Notes: generated by a model not told the origin, from the letters alone. Numbered from the stretch's first letter, positions 1 to 6,184 are shown. The stretch: 6,184 bases of DNA from Betaproteobacteria bacterium (GCA_020049245.1 JAIFLB010000195.1:1-6184); one strand, 5' to 3'. Made by a program: numbers and translations.

Positions 1-437
1 GTGCCGGCCAGCGTCATTCCGGCGTTGCCCGGCATTTGGCGCGAAGCCGGCGGTTTGAATCCGAACAGCATTTGCGTCGCGGCGTAGAACAGGAACAGGG
101 TAAAGAAGATTTTCAGCCCGGCGTCAGGCAGTTTGGCGGCCGCCAGCCCGCCGGCCAGGGTGCCGATCAGAATGCCGGGCAGCATGCGCCGTACGGTCAG
201 CCAATCCACCGCGCCATGCGCGTGATGCGTGCGCAGGCTGGACAGCGAAGTCGGGATGATTACCGCCAGCGAAGTGGCCAGCGCGAGATGAATGTTGTAC
301 TCCGGCGTGAAGCCCTGCTGTGCGAACGCCCAACTCAGTGCCGGCACCATCAGCAGGCCGCCGCCGACGCCGAGCAGACCGGCCATGAAGCCGGCGGCCA
401 GGCCGAGGCCGAAATAGAACGCCAGGAAGAGTTCCAC
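1..437 (-). CDS. TauE/SafE family membrane permease, N-terminal part (cut by window edge)
   Basis: Reading the minus strand from GTG at 437-435 gives 145 codons that run off the left edge. Families of this type are inner-membrane permeases, often linked to export of sulfite, sulfoacetate or other small anions; the substrate here cannot be told. Full members are about 250-265 residues with two repeats of about four membrane helices, so roughly the first half is present. Visible segments are a glycine-rich first helix with GLLGVGGGLLMVP (residues 20-32), a second hydrophobic stretch HLALATSLAVIIPTSLSS (50-67) followed by RTHHAHGAVDW, a third MLPGILIGTLAGGLAA (85-100) and a fourth FFTLFLFYAATQML (111-124). 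GTG is the first possible start after an in-frame TAG at 449-447, which is the stop of the upstream EVE gene. No convincing Shine-Dalgarno precedes it, so translation is probably coupled to the EVE gene. The next ATG, at residue 18, would cut into helix 1 and is unlikely. Family assignment is strong; substrate is unknown. Confidence 0.88.
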   Translation of the reverse strand, partial: MELFLAFYFGLGLAAGFMAGLLGVGGGLLMVPALSWAFAQQGFTPEYNIHLALATSLAVIIPTSLSSLRTHHAHGAVDWLTVRRMLPGILIGTLAGGLAAAKLPDAGLKIFFTLFLFYAATQMLFGFKPPASRQMPGNAGMTLAG

Positions 438-446
438 CCGCGACGA

Positions 447-896
447 CTAAAACTGGCGCTGGATGAAATTCCACTCGTCCGGATCGACCGGTGTGATCGA
501 CAGCCGGTTGCCCTTGGCCAGAATCCGCATCGTCGCCAGCTCGGGCGCGTCGCGAAGTTCGGCCAGCGGAATCAAGCGCGTCTTCCTGACGAACTTCACT
601 TCCACGTTGAACCAGCGTGGGCTATCCGTCGTTGCTTTCGGATCGAAGTATTTGCCGCTGGCATCGAACTGCGTCGCATCCGGATAGGCCAGGGTGGCCA
701 CCTCGGCCAGGCCGGCGATGCCTGGCTCGGCGCAGGTCGAGTGATAGAACAGCACGCCATCGCCCACTTGCATCTGATCGCGCATGAAATTGCGCGCCTG
801 ATAGTTGCGCACGCCAAACCAGGCCACGCTGCCATCGCGCGCCAGATCGTCGATGCTGTATTCGGAGGGTTCAGACTTCATTAGCCAATAACGCAT
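447..896 (-). CDS. EVE domain-containing protein
   Basis: This 149-residue protein is essentially one EVE domain and has the usual length of the stand-alone bacterial and Thy28-like proteins. It begins MRYWLMKSEPSEYSIDDL, then has WFGVRNYQARNFMRD (residues 26-40), GDGVLFYHS (45-53), GIAGLAEV (59-66), YPDATQFD (71-78), YFDPK (83-87) and the C-terminal RLSITPVDPDEWNFI (131-145), all hallmark blocks of the family. EVE domains share the PUA-like fold and are known or proposed readers of modified bases in RNA or DNA; the exact ligand here is not known. The protein lacks a signal peptide or membrane segment, so it should be cytoplasmic. The ATG at 896-894 is preceded by AGGA (plus-strand 903-906) at 6 bases, which supports this start. 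The permease gene follows in the same direction after 9 bases, so the two are probably co-transcribed. The family call is certain; the biological role is inference. Confidence 0.95.
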   Translation of the reverse strand: MRYWLMKSEPSEYSIDDLARDGSVAWFGVRNYQARNFMRDQMQVGDGVLFYHSTCAEPGIAGLAEVATLAYPDATQFDASGKYFDPKATTDSPRWFNVEVKFVRKTRLIPLAELRDAPELATMRILAKGNRLSITPVDPDEWNFIQRQF

Positions 897-967
897 ATGG
901 ATTCCTAATTGAAAAAGGCCGCGCCATAATCCGACTAAATTACTCGGCTATAGAAAGGAGCACCGCC
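897..967. promoter_or_regulatory. Divergent intergenic region with weak promoter candidate
   Basis: These 71 bases separate the minus-strand EVE gene from the plus-strand 350-residue gene and must carry the start signals for both. On the plus strand CATAAT (925-930) matches a sigma70 -10 box at five of six positions, but the -35 at 17-base spacing (TTCCTA, 902-907) is poor. A strong ribosome-binding site AAAGGAG lies at 954-960, seven bases before the plus-strand ATG. For the minus strand only the ribosome-binding site AGGA (903-906) is clear; no good -10/-35 pair was found. The promoter call is tentative. Confidence 0.35.
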
Positions 968-2020
968 ATGAATGATCTTAGACTGGGCGCAATTGTCAGT
1001 GCCGTGCAGAAAAACTGCCATATCTCCGATGCCCAGTTTGCGTCGGACCTGACGCTGTGCACCTTTCTCCTCAAGATGCGCGAGCTGTATCGCTGGGAGC
1101 ACGAGATTCCGCTCACCGAGGAGATGCCGAAGAGCGAAGTCGGTGACTGGATGAACGAACGCGAGCGGTTCTGGGAAGTGGTCGAAGCCGCGCCTTACGA
1201 ACCGCTGCCGCTTGCCACCGGCAGCATCGATCCGTTCGAAGTCGCAAAGGCGAATCGCGAGCTGGCGCCGCATGGTCTGGTCTATTCGGGTGGTTTCGGA
1301 CGCGCCTGCAAGCCGCATTTCTTCCTCGGCAGCCTGTTGCGCGAGGAGGTGCGGGACGGTTTCAAGGTCTACGTTTCCGGCTGCGAATTCGCGCGCGATC
1401 TGGATGCGCCGCCGGGCATGATGCTGGACGACACCATCTTCGTGCGCACCGAATCGTTGCAACGCTGGTTGTGGGAAAAATACGAGGAATGGAACTGGAA
1501 CCATCGCAACCAGGCGATGACCCGCGCCGTCGCGCATTACGATTTCCGCGCCGATCCGGTGAAAGCGTTGCAGGCGATGACCGCGACCGAGACTGAATCA
1601 GTGATCCTGCACGAACTTGGCGAGGCGCGTGTCGGCGCTGAACTTGGCGAGGACTGGTCGCAGATGCTGGCCGGCGTGATGCGCAGCCGCGCCGAGATCA
1701 TGGCGCGCGCGGTGCGCGATCTGTATGCCGATTGTCTGTCGACGTTGCCCGGCTTGCTGGCGCGCGACAACCCGGCCGCGATCCATTTCTACTTTGCCAA
1801 TTTCACCGGCATGCGGCGCAAGCTGTTTCCCGAGCTGGGTGTGGCGTATCAGATCTGGCTGGATAGCGGGAACAGCACTGAACTGGGGCGCATCAGCGCC
1901 GCTGGATGCGAAAAGTGGCGGGCCAGTGCCGGCCGCATGATCGCTTTGTTCCAACAGCACGGAGATGCCGCCGGGCCGTTGATTGAACAACTGTTCGATC
2001 AGCCGGATGCGGCAAATTAG
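968..2020 (+). CDS. Conserved uncharacterised protein, possibly Sfum_1244-like
   Basis: This complete 350-residue gene starts at ATG 968 with AAAGGAG seven bases upstream and ends in TAG at 2018-2020. I do not know its function. The opening (KNCHISDA, residues 16-22; LCTFLLKMRELYRWEHEIPL, 30-49) resembles from memory an uncharacterised proteobacterial group named after Sfum_1244; that identification is tentative. The protein has no signal peptide or long hydrophobic helix, so it is probably cytoplasmic. It is rich in W, R and E, and looks alpha-helical. Possible functional positions are cysteines 17, 31, 114, 139, 256 and 314, the segment YSGGFGRACKPHFFLGSLLR (106-125), and SVILHELGEARVGAELGEDW (211-230), which contains an HELGE sequence reminiscent of, but not proving, a metal site. 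Codon use matches its neighbours and nothing suggests recent transfer. It stands alone on the plus strand, diverging from the EVE gene and converging on the methyltransferase. It is clearly a real gene; the function is unassigned. Confidence 0.9.
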   Translation: MNDLRLGAIVSAVQKNCHISDAQFASDLTLCTFLLKMRELYRWEHEIPLTEEMPKSEVGDWMNERERFWEVVEAAPYEPLPLATGSIDPFEVAKANRELAPHGLVYSGGFGRACKPHFFLGSLLREEVRDGFKVYVSGCEFARDLDAPPGMMLDDTIFVRTESLQRWLWEKYEEWNWNHRNQAMTRAVAHYDFRADPVKALQAMTATETESVILHELGEARVGAELGEDWSQMLAGVMRSRAEIMARAVRDLYADCLSTLPGLLARDNPAAIHFYFANFTGMRRKLFPELGVAYQIWLDSGNSTELGRISAAGCEKWRASAGRMIALFQQHGDAAGPLIEQLFDQPDAAN

Positions 2021-2030
2021 CGATCCTGAA

Positions 2031-3083
2031 TTACACCCGCAACAACACCATTTTCAGCGGGGGTTGGCCGTCCAGGCTGGGGAAATCGGCTTCCGGCATG
2101 ATCCACTCGAACGCGCGAATCTCGCGTCCGGCTTTCACCGCGCTGCGCTGTAACTGCGCCAGCCAGCCTTCGCGCTCGACTTCGGCGACGTTGTTGCAGC
2201 AGATCAGCGTGCCGCCCTCGGCTGTGCTGAGCAGTGCCGGCTTGAACAGAGCGGGGTAATCGTTGACCACATCGACGACGCCGAAAATGCTTTTGGCATA
2301 ACGCGGTGGGTCGAGGAAGACCAGATCGAAGGCCTGCTTTTCCAGCTTCGGGAATGGCGGCAGGCTTCGACCGCGCACAAACTTGGGTTGGCCGATGCCC
2401 GAATATTGGCGGGCGGCGGGGAAGAAATCGCTTTTGACGAAGCGCGGGCGGGTCGCCAATTCATTCAGGCGCGCATTTTCGCGGCCAATCGCCAGGCTGG
2501 ATTCGGCAAAGTCCACGTTCACCACCAGTCGTGCGCCCGCCTTGGCGGCTGCGACGCCGACACCGCATGTGTAGGCGAAGTAATTCAGCACCGATTTCCC
2601 GGCGGCTTCCCGCATCACGCGCCGGCGGCCGGCGCGCATATCGAGGAACAACCACGGGTCTTGCCCGGCATGGCGGGCCTGGATGCGGTAGTTGACGCCG
2701 AGTTCCTGAAACTGGCGCGGCTGTGTGGCGGCAACTGTGTCCTCCGCTGACAGCGGGTTGGCGATGCGCGAGTTGGATTGGCTGCGGTCGTTGTAAACCG
2801 GGACCAGGCCGGGCATCACCTCGGCATAGAAGTGTTCCAGTGCGTCCAGCTGCGCCGGCTCCAGCGGTCGATGGAAGCTTTGCACGAGCAGCAGATCGCC
2901 GTAACGATCCACCGTCAATCCTGGTTCACCTTCAACGCTGCCATGAAACAGGCGATAGGCGTCGGTTTGCTCGGCATGGCATTGGTTGAGCAGGGCTTCA
3001 CGCGCGACAAAGGCGGCGGCGAGGTGGTCGATAAAGGGGATAACAGCGGGCGCAACAGCGGGGTCAATCAGTTCAGCAGACAC
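2031..3083 (-). CDS. RlmI-like class I SAM-dependent methyltransferase without PUA domain
   Basis: The 350-residue product resembles the RlmI/COG1092 group of RNA methyltransferases, whose E. coli member makes m5C1962 in 23S rRNA. The alignable region begins at about residue 18, with YRLFHGSVEGEPGLTVDRYG (43-62) matching the family's YRL...G..DGLPG...DR.G block. The SAM-binding motif I is VLNYFAYTCGVGVAAA (165-180), motif II is VNVDFAESSLAIGRENARLN (188-207), and the catalytic-loop motif IV is DLVFLDPPRYAKS (253-265). The C-terminal end is FPSLDGQPPLKMVLLRV. The N-terminal PUA domain of about 75 residues found in E. coli RlmI is absent, and there is an extra linker of about 20 residues (roughly 222-247) before motif IV. 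The place of the family's TFSCSG cysteine motif reads TLICCNNV (292-299). The start is GTG at 3083-3081, supported by GGAG five bases upstream; the first internal Met is at residue 90. SAM methyltransferase is certain; rRNA as substrate is likely but the exact nucleotide cannot be told. Confidence 0.9.
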   Translation of the reverse strand: MSAELIDPAVAPAVIPFIDHLAAAFVAREALLNQCHAEQTDAYRLFHGSVEGEPGLTVDRYGDLLLVQSFHRPLEPAQLDALEHFYAEVMPGLVPVYNDRSQSNSRIANPLSAEDTVAATQPRQFQELGVNYRIQARHAGQDPWLFLDMRAGRRRVMREAAGKSVLNYFAYTCGVGVAAAKAGARLVVNVDFAESSLAIGRENARLNELATRPRFVKSDFFPAARQYSGIGQPKFVRGRSLPPFPKLEKQAFDLVFLDPPRYAKSIFGVVDVVNDYPALFKPALLSTAEGGTLICCNNVAEVEREGWLAQLQRSAVKAGREIRAFEWIMPEADFPSLDGQPPLKMVLLRV

Positions 3084-3088
3084 GCAAA

Positions 3089-3092
3089 CTCC
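3089..3092 (-). promoter_or_regulatory. Ribosome-binding site that fixes the methyltransferase GTG start
   Basis: On the minus strand the bases read GGAG, followed by TTTGC and then the GTG start codon at 3083-3081. The five-base spacing is good, and no in-frame ATG lies nearby, so this site decides a GTG start. Confidence 0.7.
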
Positions 3093-3139
3093 AGAGTGAT
3101 TCTTGAAAGTGGTCGGCGAGGGTACACCGTGAAGCAGCG

Positions 3140-3220
3140 GTAGGGCGGAAAAGCGATAGCGCCTTCCGCCATCCCTACGTCGCGCATCCGGCGGAAGGCG
3201 CTATCGCTTTTCCGCCCTAC
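3140..3220. repeat. REP doublet (REPIN/BIME-like), perfect 31-base inverted repeat
   Basis: Bases 3140-3170 and 3190-3220 are exact reverse complements over 31 bases, separated by a 19-base spacer (3171-3189). Each arm starts from its outer end with GTAGGGCGGAA and ends inward with TTCCGCC. Each arm is itself an imperfect hairpin: GGCGGAA (3144-3150) pairs with TTCCGCC (3164-3170), and an inner GCG/CGC stem closes an ATAG loop. A GTAG head followed by an imperfect palindrome is the hallmark of REP sequences mobilised in trans by RAYT (TnpA-REP) transposases, and two inverted copies with outward heads match the REPIN/BIME arrangement. No transposase lies in the window. The element begins seven bases after the glnE stop codon, and glnE and the methyltransferase read through it in the same direction. 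It may stabilise the glnE mRNA 3' end or reduce read-through into the methyltransferase. No T-tract follows, so it is not a classical intrinsic terminator. The repeat is certain; the REPIN label is well supported by structure but not by a genome search. Confidence 0.85.
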
Positions 3221-3226
3221 GTCCTT

Positions 3227-5917
3227 TCACGCCACACCGAAAACACTCGTCCACAACGCCTTCACCGCCTGGATTTCCTGGCCAAGCCCGCCATGCTCGG
3301 CGCGTGCATGTTCGCCGCCTTGCAACTTCACCGCGTGCTGGCGGCGACGTAGTTCCCGATAGGCATCGGCGGCGGCGAGCGCGATTTCCAGCGGCAGCAG
3401 GCCGAGTTCGCCGGCGCGTTTGAGGAGCGCGATGTTGCCGATGTTGGCAGTCATTTCCGGATGTTGCGCGGCATTCGCCAGCACCAGATATTGCATGGCG
3501 AATTCGACATCGACGAGGCCACCAGCGTCGTGCTTGATGTCGAACAGGCCGCTCTTGTTGGGGTGTCCGTCGTGCATCTTCTGGCGCATTTCTTTGACTT
3601 CAGTGCGCAGCTTTTCCAGATCGCGCGGCTGTTGCAACACGTTGTCGCGGATCTGACCAAAGCGATCGCCCACCGCCTGGTCTCCACAGCAGAAGCGGGC
3701 GCGAGTCAGCGCCTGGTGTTCCCAGGTCCAGGCGTGGTGCAACTGATAATCCTCGAACGCTTCGACATTGCTCACCAGCAGGCCGGCGGCGCCGTCCGGG
3801 CGCAGGCGCATGTCGGTTTCATACAGAATGCCGGCCGAGGTCAGTGTGCTCATCCAGGTGTTCAGGCGTTTGCCCAGCTTGGCGTAAACCTCCTGCGCGT
3901 CCGGATGCGCATCGTCGTAGAGGAAAACAATATCCAGGTCGGAGGCATAGCCGAGCTCCTTGCCGCCCAGTTTGCCGTAGGCAATGACCGCAAAGGCGGG
4001 CGGGATCGGCGCGGCGAGATGCTTGCCGGCCAGGCTGGACCAGACCAGTTCCAGCGTCGCGCCGACCAGCAGATCAGCCAGATCGGAAAGATGGTCGGAC
4101 AGTTTTTCCAGCGTCCACATGCCGCTCAGATCCTGCGCCAGCAGACGGAAGGTTTCCGATTGCTTGAAGTGGCGCAGTTGGTCCATCTGGCGTTCCACGT
4201 CGCCATCGAGTTGCTTCAGGCGCAGGTTCAATTCCTGGCGCGCGCGCGTCCAGTCGGGCGGCGCCATCAGCTGGCGCGAATCGAGCAGTTCGTCGAGCAG
4301 ATGCGGTTGCCGGGTTAGGTACTGTGCCGCCCACGGGCTGCTGCTGACGATGCGCGCGAGTTGCCGCAGCGATTGCGGATACTCCTTCAGCAAGGCCAGA
4401 TAGGGGCCGCGCCGGGCGATGGCGTCGAGCAGATCGAGGATGCGGGTAAGGGTGTCGGCTGCATTTGGAAAACTGGCGGCGACTTCGATCAGCGGCGGCA
4501 ACAGGCCGTCCAGCATGGCTTTGTTATTGGCCGGCAGGGTGGCATATCGGTTGCTCTCGCGCAGCGCGCGCAGCTGGTTCATGACGCTCGCCGGATCGCT
4601 GTAGCCGGCCATTTGCAGGCGGTCGTGCGCTTCCGCCTCAGGCGCATCGCACAAGCCGGCCAGCGGGTGGCCGGACTGGTCTTCCTGCGGCGCGCCAAAT
4701 ACCTGCTCAAATTGGCCGGAGACCTTGCGCCGCATCGGATCGAGCTTCGCCAGCATCGCCACCCAGTCGGCAAAACCCATCGCCTCGGCAATACGCCGGC
4801 GATCTTCGTCACCGTTCGGCAGCATCTGGGTTTGCGCGTCGTCGAGGTATTGCAGGCGGTGTTCCAGGTTGCGCAGGAATACGTAGGCGGCTTCCAGTTC
4901 GGTCGCCTGCTGTTCGGGAATCAGGTCGTAGGCGGCGAGCTGATGCAGCAGCGTGCGGGTCGGCCGCATTTGCAATGAAGCTTGCTGACCGCCTCGAATC
5001 AGCTGGAACACCTGGGCGATGAATTCGATCTCGCGGATGCCGCCGGGGCCGAGTTTGATGTTGTCGGCCTTGTCCTTGCGCATCACTTCGCGCCGAATCT
5101 GCGCGTGCAATTCGCGCATCGAGCCAAACGCGCCGAAATCAAGGTACTTGCGGAACACGAACGGCTTGCGCAGCTTTTCCAGTTCTTCGATGCGTGCCGG
5201 CTCTCCGGTCAGCGCGCGGCCCTTGATCCAGGCGTAACGCTCCCATTCCCGCGCCTGGGTATAGAAATAGTCTTCCAGCATGCCGAAGCTGGACACCAGC
5301 GGGCCGGAGTCGCCATACGGACGCAGCCGCATGTCGACGCGAAACACATAGCCGTCGCCGGTCTTGTCGTCGATCGCGTTGATCAGCCGTTTGCCGACGC
5401 GGGTGAAGAACTCGAAGTTGTTGATGACGCGTGGCCCGGATGTCTCGCCGTCTTCCGGAAACACAAAGATCAGGTCGATGTCGGATGAGGCATTCAGCTC
5501 GCCGCCGCCCAGCTTGCCCATGCCGACCACAATCAATTGCTGCGGCTGGCCGCTGCTGTCGAGAGGTTCGCCGTGTACGCCGGCGAGGTCGCGATGATGG
5601 AAGTCGAGCGCGCAGCGCACAGTGACTTCGGCCAGTTCGGTCAGCGTGCGGGTGACTTCGGCGAGATCGGCGAGGCCATTCAGATCACGCGTCATCACGC
5701 GGGCGAAGACGCGTTCGCGCAGACGCCGGAGCTGGCGTTTGAGGTCGTCCTCGCTGCCGATTCCAGCGGCCAGGAAGTCCCGCATTTCCTCGCGTGTCAC
5801 CGGACTCATCAGCGTGGCAGACAGCCAGTCGGCAAGCTCCGGCCGGGCATTGAGGCGGCCATCCAGCCAGCGGCTGAAAGCGGCAGTGCGGGAAATCATG
5901 GCGGCAGAGGCGGGCAT
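3227..5917 (-). CDS. glnE: Bifunctional glutamine synthetase adenylyltransferase/adenylyl-removing enzyme
   Basis: GlnE attaches AMP to a tyrosine of each glutamine synthetase (GlnA) subunit to switch it down and removes it to switch it up, under control of PII and glutamine, in the cytoplasm. The 896-residue product has the full two-nucleotidyltransferase architecture. The N-terminal adenylyl-removing domain shows VGMGKLGGGELNASSDIDLI (residues 131-150, metal-binding D146 and D148), FRVDMRLRPYGDSGPL (192-207) and GPGGIREIEFIAQ (290-302). A helical linker region follows. The C-terminal adenylylating domain shows YGKLGGKELGYASDLDIVFL (647-666, D660 and D662), ETDMRLRPDGAAGLLVSN (700-717) and HDAGGLVDVEFAMQYL (796-811). 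It is about 50 residues shorter at the N-terminus than E. coli GlnE. An in-frame TGA 12 bases upstream of the ATG at 5917-5915 rules out a longer ATG start. The ribosome-binding site is weak, and ATG at residue 7 is an alternative start. Both catalytic centres look intact. The nearest same-strand gene downstream is the methyltransferase, 143 bases away across a REP doublet. Confidence 0.98.
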   Translation of the reverse strand: MPASAAMISRTAAFSRWLDGRLNARPELADWLSATLMSPVTREEMRDFLAAGIGSEDDLKRQLRRLRERVFARVMTRDLNGLADLAEVTRTLTELAEVTVRCALDFHHRDLAGVHGEPLDSSGQPQQLIVVGMGKLGGGELNASSDIDLIFVFPEDGETSGPRVINNFEFFTRVGKRLINAIDDKTGDGYVFRVDMRLRPYGDSGPLVSSFGMLEDYFYTQAREWERYAWIKGRALTGEPARIEELEKLRKPFVFRKYLDFGAFGSMRELHAQIRREVMRKDKADNIKLGPGGIREIEFIAQVFQLIRGGQQASLQMRPTRTLLHQLAAYDLIPEQQATELEAAYVFLRNLEHRLQYLDDAQTQMLPNGDEDRRRIAEAMGFADWVAMLAKLDPMRRKVSGQFEQVFGAPQEDQSGHPLAGLCDAPEAEAHDRLQMAGYSDPASVMNQLRALRESNRYATLPANNKAMLDGLLPPLIEVAASFPNAADTLTRILDLLDAIARRGPYLALLKEYPQSLRQLARIVSSSPWAAQYLTRQPHLLDELLDSRQLMAPPDWTRARQELNLRLKQLDGDVERQMDQLRHFKQSETFRLLAQDLSGMWTLEKLSDHLSDLADLLVGATLELVWSSLAGKHLAAPIPPAFAVIAYGKLGGKELGYASDLDIVFLYDDAHPDAQEVYAKLGKRLNTWMSTLTSAGILYETDMRLRPDGAAGLLVSNVEAFEDYQLHHAWTWEHQALTRARFCCGDQAVGDRFGQIRDNVLQQPRDLEKLRTEVKEMRQKMHDGHPNKSGLFDIKHDAGGLVDVEFAMQYLVLANAAQHPEMTANIGNIALLKRAGELGLLPLEIALAAADAYRELRRRQHAVKLQGGEHARAEHGGLGQEIQAVKALWTSVFGVA

Positions 5918-5946
5918 GGCAGGAGCAGTTCAGCGAAGAGACATCG

Positions 5947-5975
5947 ATTTTGCGGCTGAAACGCGGAATTGGTAA
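5947..5975 (-). promoter_or_regulatory. Possible sigma70-type promoter for glnE
   Basis: On the minus strand TTACCA (5975-5970) and CAAAAT (5952-5947) each match four of six consensus bases of the -35 and -10 boxes and are 17 bases apart. Transcription would start near 5940, leaving a leader of about 23 bases before the glnE ATG. This is pattern matching only; weak hexamers like these occur by chance. No NtrC or sigma54-type site (GG...GC with correct spacing) was recognised here. Confidence 0.3.
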
Positions 5976-6033
5976 GCCAGCTCCGCAGGAAGATACCCGG
6001 CGGTCCGGCTGGTTCAGCGCAAGGGCAAGCCGA

Positions 6034-6184
6034 TCAGAGTGAACTGAGCTCGACGCGCAAGCCGAGGACTTTCACGTCGCTCAGCGCCGGATCGCCGCCG
6101 GGATGGCGGACATACTGGAGCACCGGTTGCAGCGCCAGCCAGTCGTTCGCCTGGTATCGATAGGTGATCTCCAGCGCCGATTCC
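6034..6184 (-). CDS. OprB-like carbohydrate-selective porin, C-terminal end (cut by window edge)
   Basis: Reading the minus strand from 6183 gives 49 residues ending in TGA at 6036-6034: it begins ESALEITYRYQANDWLALQP and continues through LQYVRHPGGDPALSDVKVLGLRVELSSL. The pattern E..LE..YRYQ...WL.LQP.LQYV.HPGGDP is typical of the last beta-strands of OprB-family outer-membrane porins, where the turn HPGGDP links the penultimate strand to the last one. These trimeric or monomeric barrels let sugars across the outer membrane; the sugar here is unknown. The terminal residue is Leu rather than the usual Phe or Trp that aids barrel assembly, a mild oddity. The N-terminal part lies beyond the window. 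The gene reads in the same direction as glnE and ends 116 bases before it. No good terminator was seen between them. Confidence 0.82.
   Translation of the reverse strand, partial: ESALEITYRYQANDWLALQPVLQYVRHPGGDPALSDVKVLGLRVELSSL

Noticed and set aside
124..474. Minus-strand open frame of 116 codons starting inside the EVE gene
   Set aside because: It is an out-of-frame reading of the permease region. The real permease frame starts at GTG 437 and shows membrane helices and family motifs, whereas this frame is R/G/A-rich and soluble.
36..884. Long plus-strand open frame of 282 codons opposite the permease and EVE genes
   Set aside because: It is antisense to two recognisable protein families. 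Its product is a Q/R/H-rich low-complexity sequence typical of the reverse frame of GC-rich genes, with no recognisable domain.
935..1537. Minus-strand open frame of 200 codons opposite the 350-residue gene
   Set aside because: The plus-strand frame has a strong ribosome-binding site and a natural protein composition. The minus-strand frame has neither and overlaps the intergenic region.
447..3083. EVE protein plus methyltransferase as a restriction or defence system
   Set aside because: EVE domains do occur in defence enzymes, but here the EVE protein is the stand-alone housekeeping-type form. The methyltransferase is RlmI-like, there is no nuclease, and the genes are in separate transcription units with an unrelated gene between them.
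3140..3220. CRISPR repeat or intrinsic terminator
   Set aside because: There are only two copies, in inverted orientation, which rules out a CRISPR array. No T-run follows on either strand, so a REP doublet fits better than an intrinsic terminator.
3461..4318. Long plus-strand open frame of 285 codons inside glnE, with others at 4361-4978, 4982-5488 and 5537-5959
   Set aside because: All lie opposite the well-conserved glnE reading frame and have composition typical of antisense shadows. No ribosome-binding site or domain supports them.
5977..6012. Possible hairpin after the porin gene: CCAGC/GCTGG with an inner CCGC/GCGG stem
   Set aside because: The stem is short, has an asymmetric internal loop and is not followed by a T-tract on the minus strand, so it cannot be supported as a terminator.
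5969..6163. Small plus-strand open frame of 64 codons near the right edge
   Set aside because: It overlaps the porin C-terminus in antisense and lacks any recognisable protein pattern. The minus-strand OprB-like frame explains this stretch.

Overview
The window is ordinary, densely coded chromosomal DNA of a GC-rich proteobacterium. The best guess is a betaproteobacterium. This rests on the style of the GlnE N-terminus, which starts directly in an R/L-rich helical region and gives a 896-residue protein, on the RlmI-like methyltransferase with a long linker before its DPPR motif, and on the uncharacterised 350-residue protein, which resembles a family I associate with betaproteobacteria. The genus cannot be fixed from the sequence alone.

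Layout from left to right. The minus strand carries the N-terminal 145 codons of a TauE/SafE-type membrane permease (cut by the window edge). Immediately upstream of it on the same strand is an EVE-domain protein; the two are separated by one in-frame TAG and 9 bases. A 71-base divergent intergenic region follows. A plus-strand gene then encodes a 350-residue protein of unknown function, converging with a 10-base gap on a minus-strand RlmI-like SAM-dependent methyltransferase. Upstream of the methyltransferase lies a 143-base intergenic region containing a perfect 31-base inverted repeat with GTAG heads, a REP doublet (REPIN/BIME-like). Next on the minus strand is the complete glnE gene, encoding the bifunctional glutamine synthetase adenylyltransferase/adenylyl-removing enzyme. 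A 116-base intergenic region separates it from the C-terminal 49 residues of an OprB-like carbohydrate porin, cut by the right edge.

The genes do not form one pathway. GlnE is nitrogen-assimilation control. The methyltransferase and the EVE protein are both plausibly connected with modified nucleic acids, but they lie in different transcription units. The two membrane proteins at the edges are transport functions. No tRNA, rRNA, CRISPR array, insertion sequence or prophage gene was seen, and no stretch over 300 bases lacks a gene. I see no undescribed multi-gene system here. The items most worth a second look are the REP doublet immediately after glnE and the uncharacterised 350-residue protein.
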